Source of the DNA: Gordonia oryzae
GTDB lineage: Bacteria > Actinomycetota > Actinomycetes > Mycobacteriales > Mycobacteriaceae
NCBI RefSeq assembly: GCF_003797185.1
Contig: NZ_RKMH01000012.1
Span: forward strand, 81,184-145,183
Length of the DNA: 64,000 bases
Direction of reading: 5' to 3'
This document shows positions 35,543 to 46,500 of this stretch, one piece after another (position 1 is the stretch's first letter; every line of letters begins with the position of its first letter). A model generated the notes under the pieces. That model saw only the letters and a list, made by a program, of their open reading frames with translations, was not told the DNA's origin and did no database searches. The translations under genes were made by a program, and so were the position numbers.

Positions 35543-35760
35543 TGGAGTACCTTGCGGATGACGAGAACGGCGACGACAGAGCCCACGCCGGCAAGCGTGT
35601 ACTTGACGGCGGGCGTGTTCAAGAACGCGAGTGCTGCACTCTTGGCATCGCCGGCCAGACGCTGCGGATTGGCCCGCTCAGCCAGCACGTCGAGTGTGTG
35701 GGCCAGGTCCTCGCGGGCTTTCGCGATGTCCTGCTCGATACGGTCGGTATCCCCGGCCAC
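35539..35760 (-). CDS. DUF3618 small membrane protein
   Basis: 73 residues. The soluble N-terminal part AGDTDRIEQDIAKAREDLAHTLDVLAERANPQRLA is the DUF3618 signature, followed by a C-terminal membrane helix (VKYTLAGVGSVVAVLVIRKVL). Such proteins are often near cell-envelope genes; their function is unknown. GTG 35760 has GGGAGGA 4-6 nt upstream, better than the ATG at 35799. It is coupled to the L,D-transpeptidase through a 4-base overlap, as Rv2520c-Rv2518c might be in M. tuberculosis, and is divergent from bcp. Confidence 0.85.
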   Translation of the reverse strand: MAGDTDRIEQDIAKAREDLAHTLDVLAERANPQRLAGDAKSAALAFLNTPAVKYTLAGVGSVVAVLVIRKVLQ

Positions 35761-35955
35761 GTGGTCCTCCCAGGAATGGTCAAGAAAGTTCTGCTCCATG
35801 TGGCCCGGCGGACCACACTTCTCCCCCGACGCAATACGACCGCGCGAGGAAAGGTTCCCGGCGCGGAGCGAATGCGGTGCGAGCGGCCACACAAGGTTAC
35901 GCCATGACAGTCGGCGCCACTGCACATCATCGGTCGGACATCGGACATCATCGAC

Positions 35956-35961
35956 TAGCCT
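35956..35961 (+). promoter_or_regulatory. -10 box for leaderless bcp
   Basis: TAGCCT ends 7 nt before ATG 35969. Confidence 0.4.
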
Positions 35962-35968
35962 GAGCGTC

Positions 35969-36445
35969 ATGTCAGACACACAACGCCTCGCCGTCGGAGA
36001 CCCGGCACCGGCCTTCACCCTCCCCGACGCGCAGGGCAAGTCGGTGTCGCTGGCCGACTACGCAGGCCGAAAGGTGATCGTCTACTTCTATCCGGCAGCA
36101 TCGACTCCCGGATGTACCACACAGGCCTGCGACTTCCGGGACAGTCTCGCCGACCTCGGAGAGTTCGGCATCGATGTGATCGGAATCTCACCCGATAAGC
36201 CGGTGAAACTCGCGAAGTTCGCCGACGCCGAAGGACTGGACTTCCCCCTGCTCAGCGATCCGGACAAGACGGTGCTGACGCAGTGGGGTGCGTTCGGCGA
36301 GAAGAAGCTCTACGGCAAGGTCGTCACCGGCGTGATCCGCTCGACCTTCCTCGTCGACGAGCAGGGCACGATCGCCCTGGCCCAGTACAACGTCCGCGCG
36401 ACCGGGCATGTGGCCAAGCTGCGCCGCGACCTCGCGCTCGACTGA
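35969..36445 (+). CDS. bcp: Peroxiredoxin, bacterioferritin comigratory protein type
   Basis: 158 residues. The peroxidatic Cys lies in TPGCTTQACDFRD near residue 49, with the resolving Cys five residues later (the helix-internal C-x4-C of BCP/PrxQ), and YFYPAASTPG precedes it. The enzyme reduces peroxides with thioredoxin-type electrons in the cytosol. A leaderless start is likely. A TetR gene follows 27 bp later. The neighbourhood DUF3618-bcp-acpS-fas corresponds to Rv2520c-Rv2524c. Confidence 0.94.
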   Translation: MSDTQRLAVGDPAPAFTLPDAQGKSVSLADYAGRKVIVYFYPAASTPGCTTQACDFRDSLADLGEFGIDVIGISPDKPVKLAKFADAEGLDFPLLSDPDKTVLTQWGAFGEKKLYGKVVTGVIRSTFLVDEQGTIALAQYNVRATGHVAKLRRDLALD

Positions 36446-36472
36446 GCCCACCCCGACATCGCACCCGGACCG

Positions 36473-37096
36473 ATGACCACCCAGCCGCTCGTCCCCCGCA
36501 AACGGCCCACGCAGGAGCGCAGCAAACGCAAGTTCTCCGCCATGCTCGCGAGTGCGCGCGAGCTGCTGACCGAGGTCGGGTTCGAGTCGTTGACGTGTGA
36601 GGAGATCGCCTCGCGCGCCGAGGTTCCCATCGGGACGCTCTATCAATACTTCGCGAACAAGTACGTGATCGTGTGCGAGCTCGACCGACTCGACACGGTC
36701 GCGGTCCGCGAGGAACTCACCGCGTTCGCCTCCGAGGTGCCCTCGCTCGAATGGCCGGTGCTCCTCGAGAAGTTCCTCGACCACCTCGCCGCGCTGTGGC
36801 GCGACGACCCGTCCCGGCGGGCGGTGTGGCTGGCGGTGCAGTCGACCCCGGCCACCCGGGCCACCGCTTCGCAGAACGAACGCGTTCTGGCCGACCAGGT
36901 CTCGCGGCTGATCGCCCCGCTTACCCCGTCTCAGCGGGCTCGGCGCGAAATGATGTCGCAGGTACTGGTCCATACGGCGTACTCGCTGCTGAGTTTCTCG
37001 GTGCAGGACGGCCACAACCATCCCGAGACGGTGACCGAGCTCAAACGTATGCTGGCCGGCTACTTGCTGCTCGAGGAGAGCACCGGTGCGCTCTGA
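36473..37096 (+). CDS. TetR-family transcriptional regulator
   Basis: 207 residues. The N-terminal HTH reads FESLTCEEIASRAEVPIGTLYQYFANKYVIVCELDRL (residues about 36-70), followed by a helical ligand domain. It starts 27 bp after bcp in the same direction and could be in one transcript. A strong hairpin terminator follows. It is not the classical FasR by N-terminal sequence; its target is unknown. Being adjacent to acpS-fas makes lipid-gene control a reasonable but untested idea. Confidence 0.9.
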   Translation: MTTQPLVPRKRPTQERSKRKFSAMLASARELLTEVGFESLTCEEIASRAEVPIGTLYQYFANKYVIVCELDRLDTVAVREELTAFASEVPSLEWPVLLEKFLDHLAALWRDDPSRRAVWLAVQSTPATRATASQNERVLADQVSRLIAPLTPSQRARREMMSQVLVHTAYSLLSFSVQDGHNHPETVTELKRMLAGYLLLEESTGAL

Positions 37097-37132
37097 TCCT
37101 CCGGTGCGCTGATTCATCGGTCCTCGACACAA

Positions 37133-37169
37133 ACGACGGCGGTCGGGCATCGGCCCGACCACCGTCGTC
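37133..37169. terminator. Terminator between tetR and acpS (convergent)
   Basis: ACGACGGCGGTCGGGC pairs with GCCCGACCACCGTCGT (one C-A mismatch) across an ATCG tetraloop, followed by a T-rich stretch TCTTCTCGTCT on the plus strand. It can serve both convergent genes. Confidence 0.75.
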
Positions 37170-37203
37170 TTCTCGTCTCAAACCTTGTGTGGAACGCCGG
37201 GGT

Positions 37204-37599
37204 TCAGCCCGCGCCCTCCAGGATCGCTACCGCGGCGGCCGACGGGCCGTCATGGGTCAGCGAGATGTGAACCTGGGTGTCACGCAGGTGTTCGGCGATC
37301 TCCCCGGCCAGCCGAATGGCCGGACGACCCCAGTTGTCGGTGACCACCTCGATATCGCTGTGCCGGATCAACGGCAGCAGTGGCGACCGGGCGAACCGGC
37401 TGACCGACCACGCCTTGACGACGGCCTCCTTGGCAGCCCACCGTGCGGCGAGGTGACGTGCGTCCTCACCGGTACCCGACGCCGCGTCGCGGCGCTCGCC
37501 GACGGTGAAGCGGTCGCCGAAGGTCGTTCCCGGCTGGGCCAATTGCTCGGCGAATTCCGGGATCGACACGACGTCGATCCCGACTCCCAACACCGCCAT
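37204..37599 (-). CDS. acpS: Holo-[acyl-carrier-protein] synthase
   Basis: 131 residues. GVGIDVVSI with the metal-binding Asp opens the protein, FTVGERRDA follows, and WAAKEAVVKA carries the catalytic Glu and Lys of AcpS near residues 53-62. It transfers 4'-phosphopantetheine from CoA to the ACP domain of Fas. The Fas stop and the AcpS start share one base (TGATG), so the two are co-translated, which ties synthase activation to its supply. The same pair (Rv2523c-Rv2524c) is found in mycobacteria. Confidence 0.95.
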   Translation of the reverse strand: MAVLGVGIDVVSIPEFAEQLAQPGTTFGDRFTVGERRDAASGTGEDARHLAARWAAKEAVVKAWSVSRFARSPLLPLIRHSDIEVVTDNWGRPAIRLAGEIAEHLRDTQVHISLTHDGPSAAAVAILEGAG

Positions 37600-40500
37600 C
37601 AGACCGTGGCCGCGCTGCTGGAGGCCGACACGTCGTGCACCGCATCGCCATACGCACCCGACGCGCCCAGGCGAATCGCCGGATCGAGGAGCACCTGAGC
37701 CTCGGCGTCGTGCTCGTCGCGGGTCTCGTCGAAGCGACGGTTGGCCGGACGCCGGTAAGCGGCCTCGCCACCGCACATTGCCTCGAGCAACCGCTGGCTG
37801 CCCTTGCGCTCACGCTCGGCGGCACGACGGCGATAGTCGTCGCGCTCGGCCGGGTCCAGCGAGGCAATGAACGCCTCCGGGTGCACGACCGCGATCAGGC
37901 CCGACACATGACCGAATCCGAGGCTGGTCAGCAGACCGGCCTTGAGCGGGAAACGGTCCCCGAGTCGCAGTGTCTCTCGCGCCCAGACCAGGTGGGGGTA
38001 GTCCTGCATCTGCTCATCGACGCAGTCGAGACTGCGATTCGGCGGGATGACACCCTCACGCAACACTTGGCACAGTCCGATCAGCTGGAAGGCGGCAGCA
38101 CCACCCTTGGCGTGACCGGTCAACGACTTCTGCGACACCACGAACAGTGGTGCACCGTCACCACGGCCGATCGCCGCGGCCAGCCGCTCATGCAACTCGG
38201 ACTCGTTGGGATCGTTGGCGCGGGTGGAGGTGTCGTGCTTGGAGACGACAGCAACGTCGTCGGCACTGACACCCAGCGCCGCCAACGCGCTGGCCAGCGG
38301 CGAACTCAGCGCACCCCGTGCGGCACCGAGCGCTCCGAGGCCTGGTGCCGGGATCGAGGTGTGCACGCCGTCACCGAAGCTCTGCGCCCATGCCACCACA
38401 CCGAGGACCGGCAGGCCCATCTGCGCCGCGACGTCACCGCGGGCCAGCAGAATCGTTCCGCCGCCCTGGGATTCAACGAATCCACCGCGTCGGCGATCGT
38501 TGGCCCGCGAGTAGCGACGCTCATCGATCCCCCGTGCGGCCATCTTCGCCGATTCCGCGGTCGCCGACATGTCACCGAATCCGACGATGCCCTCGATCCC
38601 GAGATCGTCGAAGCCTCCGGCCACCGCGAACAGCGCTTTGCCGAGGCGGATCTTGTCGACGCCCTCCTCAACCGAGACCGCAGCGGTCGCGCAGGCGGCA
38701 ACCGGGTGGATCATCGCACCGTAGCTGCCGACGTAGGACTGGACAACGTGCGCGGCAACGATGTTCGGCAGCGCCTCCTGCAGGATGTCGTTGGCCTTGG
38801 CCTCGCCGAGCAGGGTGTTGATGTAGAGCTCGCGCATCGAGGTCATACCACCCATGCCGGTGCCCTGGGTATTGGCCACCAGACCCGGATGCACCCACCG
38901 CATCAGCTCGCTCGGGGTGAAGCCCGAGGAGAGGAATGCATCGACGGTAGCCACGAGATTCCACAACGCCACCCGATCAATCGACTCGGCCATGTCAGCC
39001 GAAACACCCCAGCGGGTCGGGTCGAACCCGGTCGGGATCTGCCCACCGACGGTGCGGGTCAGAGCGAATCGACGCGGGACGCGGATCTCGGTGCCCGCCA
39101 GACGGGTCACCTGCCATTCGCCGGACTCCTCATTGGCGACGACCCGGGTGCGCTCGGGATCGGCGGAGGCGAACGCACGCGCCTCGGCCTCCGAGGACAC
39201 CGCGAAGGTGAGATCCTCGTCGAGGAACACCGACGTGAGCAGCGGAGAGGTGCCCTCGACCATGGCTCCCTCGTCGGCGTAGCGGCGGATGCCGCACCGC
39301 TCGACGACTGCGTCGTGATAACGCTCGGCGATCTCGGCCTCGGCCACGGGATCACCAGATTCGGTGTCGTACCAGCCCGGCTTGGGCGCGGTATCCCAGG
39401 AGATTAGTCCGGTGTTCCAGGCGAGTTCGAGAACTCCTGCAGCACTGAGCTTCTCGTCGACCTCCATCTCGAAGCGCGTGCGTGCCGACCCGTACGGGCC
39501 GAGCTCGCCGGCGCCGACGATGACGACCATGTCCTCCGGACGCGAGTCGATCTTCGGCCAGACCGGGCGCACGCCACCCGCCGCGCGCGCCGGTGCGGGC
39601 AGGGCCGCTACGGTCACCGCTGCGTCGTCCTCGGCGGGTTCGACGGTCTCGTCCTCGTTGGCGGCCTGTGCGGCCAGTGCCTTGAGGTCGATGGACGGAT
39701 CGAGTCCACCGGTGAAGTCGGCGGTCACCGCAGCCTCCCGCGCCGCGGCCCGGGTGGCCGGATCACAGAGGCCCAGCAGATTGTCGGCCATCTCGTCGGT
39801 GGTCCAGGTGCGCACACCCGCGGCTTCCACCGCGGTGACCATTCCGTCGTTGTGACCCATGAGTCCGGTCCCCTTGACCCACCCGATCAGCGCATGCGCC
39901 AGGGTGGTCTTCGAGCCCCACGATTCCTCTGCGGCCCAACGAGTCACGAGTGCGTCGAGCGCTGCCTTGCTCTCGCCGTAGGCGCCGTCACCGCCGAACA
40001 TGCCACGGTTGGGCGAGCCGGGCAGAACAACGTGCAGACGAGCGGCGATGTCGTGGTCGGCACCGATGTCGGACAGTCCGGCGATCAACCGCTCCACCGA
40101 CCACAGCAGCACCTTCATCTCCAGCTCGGCGCGAGCGCCGGCGTCGGTGAGGTCACCGGCGACGCGGGGCGCGGCGAACGGGAACAGCAGCGTCGGCTTG
40201 ATCGCCGGCTTCACCACGGCGGTGGTCCCGCCGAGGTTCTCGGTTTGTTCGCTACCCAGCCACGACACCAGCTCGTCGACGTCGGTGTAGGCAGCCATAT
40301 TCGCCGGGACGACCCACAGCGCGGCGTCGAACCGGGCGTTCTCGCGATAGAGCTTCTTGTAGAAGGCCAGTCGCTGCGAGTCCAGTCGCGAGGTGCTCGC
40401 CACCACCGTGGCGCCGCCGGCGAGCAGCCCGGCGACAACCGACGCGGCGATCGACCCCTTGCTGGCGCCGGTCACCACGGCGACCTGGTTGGCCCACTGG

Positions 40501-43500
40501 CCCTGTCCGGGCTCTTGGGCGGCGCGTGCGATGGTTCCGAACGCGCGCTCGTGCACCAGGTTTCCCGCGGCCAATGCCTTGTCCTGCCACCAGGCGGCAT
40601 GCTGGGCGACGGTGTGCCCGGAACCGGTGAAACGTGCGGTGAGTGCGTCGAAGTCGGCGTCCAGCTCATCGGAATCGGTGAGCCAGATCCGCACCAGATC
40701 CTCACGCGAGGTCGCCCAGCGGTCGTCGATGAGAACGACCTTGGCCTCGTCGAAGGCCGGCGCGACGGTGCGCGCCCAGTCTGAACCCAGCTCGTCGCTG
40801 ACCCGCTGCGCCAGAAGCACATTCGGGTCGTCGGTGGCCTCTGGGGTGGAGACCTCCTCGGTGAGGCCCAGTTTGGACAGCATCGTGTAGGCGGCCGACG
40901 CCAGCGCCCCGGAACGACCAGTGATCTGCTCGGTGAACTCACCCAACGCCGCTGCGTCAACGGTTGCGCCGCCACCGGATTCGGCTGCCGGCTTGGCTAC
41001 GGCGATACCGCGCGAGGCGCCGACCGCAGCAATCGCACGGTCGATCAACGCGTCGAGGCCGTCGGTGTTCGCGACGGCACCATCGAGGAGGTCGCCGAGA
41101 TCTCCACCGCGGACGCTGGCGCCCTCACGGGTACCCAAGGCAAGCGCGACCTGGGTATGCAGTCCCCAGCCCGGGCCCAGCTGCCACACGCCGCTCACCC
41201 GGTCGGTGATGTAGGACTGGCGCTTACCGGTCGGGCCGATGACCTTGCGAATCTGATCGCCGACGGCGTCGGTCAGCACGGTGCCGAGCGGTCGGTACCC
41301 GCGGGCCAGGCTCTCCACCGTCGAGGCCAGAGCGGCCATGTCGGCTTCTGCGGCACCGTCGATGGCACCCAGACCCAGCTCTCCACCGATATCGAGGAGC
41401 AGCTGGTTACGACGCGAGGACACACCGTCACACAACGCCTCGATGGTATCGGCAGCGCCGATCTGATCGGTCCGCATCTTGGTCCACAACGCGATGACCG
41501 ACTTGACCGCGTCGGCCGGGCCGAACGAGATGTCTTCGGGCCGCGGGCCGCTCGCCGCAGCGGGGGCGGGAGCCGGCGCCGCGGCGGCGGGCGCGGCGGC
41601 GGCGGGCGAGGCCGCGGCCGCCGGGGCCTCGCTCGGTGCCGACTCAGCGGGTTCGTCGTCCTCGGGCTCGGGTCCTGAGTCCGCCGCCAGGATCACATCC
41701 GAGTCGCGCTCAAGGTTGCAGACCTCGGTGGTCGCCGAGTGGTATCGGTCGAGTTTGAGGGTGTTGGTCGCCAGACCCGCAAGGGTCGGGGCGCCCTTCA
41801 GGCCGATCTCGACGAAGCGTTGCACACCGAGCCCGTCGCGGTCTGCTCCGGAGAACAATAGATCCTGGGTCTCGATCCAGCGCACCGGGCTGGCGAACTG
41901 CCAGGCGAGCAACTCGATGAGCACCACGCGTGCCAGTTTCACCGGCTGCGCAGACCATGAATCCCATTCCGCGAGAACCTCGTTCAGCGGATCAGACGGA
42001 ACCAGATCGGCTATCTCCGCGACGAAGTCGCGGCCCAAAGTGAACATCCGCGGTACCAGGTTCGGGATGTAGTGCCCGATCAGGATCGACGGATCGAATT
42101 CCTCGGGGAGCAGCGCGTCGAGCTTGCCGCGGAATTCCGGCACGCCGGCACGCAGCACCGTGGAATGGAACGGTACGTCGATGCCGGGCACGATGATGAA
42201 GGACCGTTTGCCGCCGACTTCGGCCCGGCGACGCTCGATCTCGTCCTCGAGTCGCTCAAGGCCTCGCACGGTACCGGCGATCGCATACTGGGATCCGAGC
42301 AAGTTGAGGTTCACGACCTCGAGGAACTCACCGCACTCGGCGCCGATCTGCGCGACGAAGTCGGTGACCTCGGCGTCGTCGAGCCCGAACTGGCTGGGCC
42401 GGATGGCGGCCATCCGATAGTCGCTGCGGCCCTGATCATCTCGGGGGACAAGATGATGCATGGCCTCGCCTCGCTGGAAGACGACCTCGAGGACAGCCTC
42501 GAGCGGCAACACTCCTGCGCAGGCCGCGAGCGCGTTGTACTCACCGACGGAGTGACCGCAGGTGATCGCACCCTCGACGAATCCGCCGGATTCCTTCAGC
42601 TCGGCGATCTGTGCCACACCGAGGGTCGCCATCGCGACCTGGGTGAACTGGGTCAGGAACAGCACGCCGTCAGGGTGGTTGTAGGTCGTGCCGTTGGCGA
42701 TCAGGGTGGTCGGGTTGTCGCGGACCACCGCGAGAATCGAGAAGCCCAGTGCGGCACGCGTGTGCTTGTCGGCGCGGTCCCAGATCTCGCGGGCGGCCTT
42801 CGAGCGTGAGCGAGCGTCGAGGCCCATGCCCTTGCTCTGGATGCCCTGACCGGGGAAGGCGTAGACAGTACGCGGTGCGGCAAGCAGACCGGTGGCGCTC
42901 ATCACAAGGTTGTCGCCGACCTTCGCGGTGACCTCGACGATCTCGCGGCCGGCGTCCAAGCCGACCCGGTCGGCGCGGACGGTGATCACGTCACCGGTCC
43001 GCACCATGCCCAGATACCTTGCGGTCCAACCGATCAGCGGTCGCGGTGACGGAATCGGGTTCTTGGCGTCGGTCGCGGTGAGCACCTGCTGCGCCGCCGC
43101 CGACAACCACATGCCGTGCACGATCGGATCACCGAGACCGGCCAGCCGGGCGGCGGTGGAGTCGGTATGGATCGGATTGCGGTCGCCGGAGACCGCGGCG
43201 AAGCCGGTCATCCGCTCCGGTGCGGTGATGGTCGCGGTGCGCAGGGTCTTGCGGGTCGCCGAACCCTCGTCGCCGAGCGCTCCCCCAGCGCGTGCCGGGT
43301 CGGCGAGTTCGGCCGAGCCGAGTCGGCCGCGGATCGCGAAGCGCTCGGTCATCACGGCGACCTGCTTCTGCCCGTCGAGCACCTCGACCTGCACCTGCAC
43401 TACGCGACCGACCTCGGTGTCGGAGACTGGACCAGCGGTCGCAACCACGGTGAGTTGAGTTGCCTCCGTAGGGATATCACCCACCAGGCGCACGGCGTGA

Positions 43501-46500
43501 TCGAGGTGCACCAGGTCGAGCAGACCCTCGACGACCGTTCGGCCATCGTCGGTGGTGGCTGCGCCGATGACACTGAACACGCTCGGCCAGCAGGCACCGA
43601 CGAGGGTGTCGGGAACGGCGAAGCCGAAGGGCTCGACCGGGGTGGTCGGATGCAGATGCGGGGGCAGGGTGTACCCGGTGACCGCCGCGTGGTCGGCGAT
43701 CGATTCCGGCGCCCAGGTGACCGTGGTGCGCGAGACACCGCCGGCGACCTCGGCCAGCGATCCGCCTGCGGCAACGGTGAGGATCTCCCGCATAGCGGTC
43801 GAGGCATCGTCGGCGAGGACCAGCGGGGCGCCACCGTCGGCGAGCGAGACGTCGACGCGTAACGGGATGCGCACCGACGCGCTCGAGATCGGGATGACGA
43901 GGTCGAAGCGCTTGTCGTCGATCCGCTCCAGCACCGAACCGGTCGACTCGTGCTCGGCGCGGACATCCGAGAGCACCGACCACTTGTCCCGATCACCCAG
44001 CCGCGCAATCGGACTCGGAACCATACGGCTTGCCCAGCAGACGTCGTCAGCTTCCAGGACGCTGGTCAGCCGACCGGCGTCAGCGGCCAGTCCGGCCCGC
44101 TTGCGGGAGTCGATGACGCTCGGCTGTGCACCGGTTTCGACCAGGTCGGTGACGACCTGCGCCTCGAAGCGGTCAAGCAGATCACCGACGGGCTCGTCGA
44201 CACGGGTGATCCCGGCAACGGCCACCGGCCCCGGGATGATGCACACGGCCTCGGCCGGGTAGCGGGCGTCGTGTGCCTGCCACAGCGAGTCGCTGCGCCA
44301 CCACCGGCGAACGTCCTTATCGATGACGGGCACGAAGTTGACCGGCTTGCCCGGGGTACGGCACTGATCGAGGAAGAACGCGACGTCGGCGGGGTGGAGG
44401 ACGTCAACCTCGACCTCGGGGTATACGCCGATAAGGGCATCGATCGCGGCGTGCGCGTTCTCGACGGCGGTGACATCGGTGAACATCGTCGGGATCTCAC
44501 CGTAATCGACCGGGTTCATCCGGGCCTCGGTGCGGCGCAGCATCTCGAGAAAACGTTGCTTCCAGGTGATGTCGGCCCACGGCAGTTGCTCGTCGTCGGG
44601 CGCGCCGACGGCCAGGGTCGCGTAGCGCTCGAGCCAGACCCGGTAGGTCATCTCGGCGACGTCGCCGAAGTAGGGCTTGGCGGTGGGGGCCATCGCGGCG
44701 ATGATCTCGTCACGACGCGCCGCGACCGCATCGGCGTCGCCGGCGACCTCGTCGAGCAGTCGTCCGCACGCGGAGGCCGCGTTGTCGATCTCATGGATGT
44801 CGGCACCGAGTTGGCTACGGCCCGAGGCCATTCCGGCGGTGGCGCCACCGGCGCCGATCCATTCGTCACAGCCGACGGTATCGACCAGCAGCTGCTTGAC
44901 CTCGGGGGCCGTGGTGGCCTCCTTGGCCGCCATCGCAGCGGTGCCGACCAGGATGCCGTCAAGCGGCATCAGCGGGTGGCCGTGCTCGGCGGCCCAGTGG
45001 CCGGTCAGATAGGCGCTGGCACGTTCGGGGGTGCCGATGCCACCACCGACGCAGACCACGACGTTGGGTCGGGCGCGCAGCTCGCCGTAGGTGGCCAGCA
45101 GCAGATCGTCGAGGTCTTCCCAGGAGTGGTGGCCACCAGCGCGACCACCTTCGATCTGGACGATCACCGGGTGGTGGGGCACCTCGGCGGCGATGCGGAT
45201 CACCGAGCGGATCTGCTCGACGGTTCCGGGCTTGAAAGCAACGAAACGCAGTCCGGCCTCAACGAATTCGTCGACGAGAGCCACCGCCTCGTCTAGTTCT
45301 GGGATACCGGCCGAGACGATGACGCCGTCAATCGGGGCGCCCTGGGCGCGAGCCTTCTGTACGAGGCGCTTGCCACCAAGCTGCAGCTTCCACAAGTAGG
45401 GGTCGAGGAACAGCGCATTGAACTGTGCCTGGCGTCCGGGTTCGAGCAAGTCGGTCAAGGTGGCGACGTTGTCGGCGAGGATCTGCTCGGTCACCTGCCC
45501 ACCACCGGCGAGCTCTGCCCAGTGGCCGGCATTGGCGGCGGCGGCGACGATGGCCGGATCCACGGTCGTCGGGGTCATGCCGGCGAGCAACATCGGCGAA
45601 CGCCCGGTGAGCTTGGTGAACGCGGTCTCGACGACCGTGCGTCCGTCGGGGAGTTCGGCGAGGGTCGGCGCGAACTCGCTCCACGGGCGTGCAACCTCGG
45701 GGATGCCGCCGGGGCTGAACAGGTTTCGCTGTCCACCGCGCGACGCGGCGGCGACCAAACCGACACCCTGTCCGCGAACCAGCGGGGCCGAGAGTCGGGT
45801 GGCGAGGTCACCGGGCCCGAAGTCGAGAATCCACCCGACACCGGCGCCGAGGGTCTCCTCGACGCTGCCCACCCAATCGACGGCGGCGACGAGGATGTCG
45901 CGGGCATGCCGCACGGCGAGATCGACGTCGATCCCACACTGCTCGGCCCACTGCCCGACGAGATCGACCGCACCGGCCATTGCCGGGTGGTGGAAGGCGA
46001 CACTGACTGACAGATGGTCGAAGGCGGGGGCGAACGGCGCGCCGCCGGTGACCTTGCGCTTGCGCTCATCGGCCTCCGCCGCAGCAACCTTCTCGCACAG
46101 CGCGGTAAAGGCACGCAGATGGCGCGGCGCTCCGGACAGCACGACGGCGGTACGGCTGTTGCGGATCGCGATGACCGGGGCGGTGTCCTGCTCGGCGGCG
46201 GCGAGCTCGGAACGATACTGCGCGAGAAACGTTTCGATGCGCTCGGGTCGGACGCCGGTCACCGCGAGCATCGGCGAGCCTTCACTGGTGGTGACCAGAC
46301 CCCGACGACGCGCGACGATCGTGCCTGCGGCACCGATGAGGTGCGCGATCGCCAGCAGGAGCCCCTGGCCCGACTCGGCCACCTGGCCTTCGGCCCCGAT
46401 CGCGCCGGTGGCCAGCGAGCCCTGGGAATGTCCGATGACAGCCCGCGGCGCTGCCGCAGCGGTGTCGAGGCCCTGCTTGCGCAGCGACTCGATCGCGGCG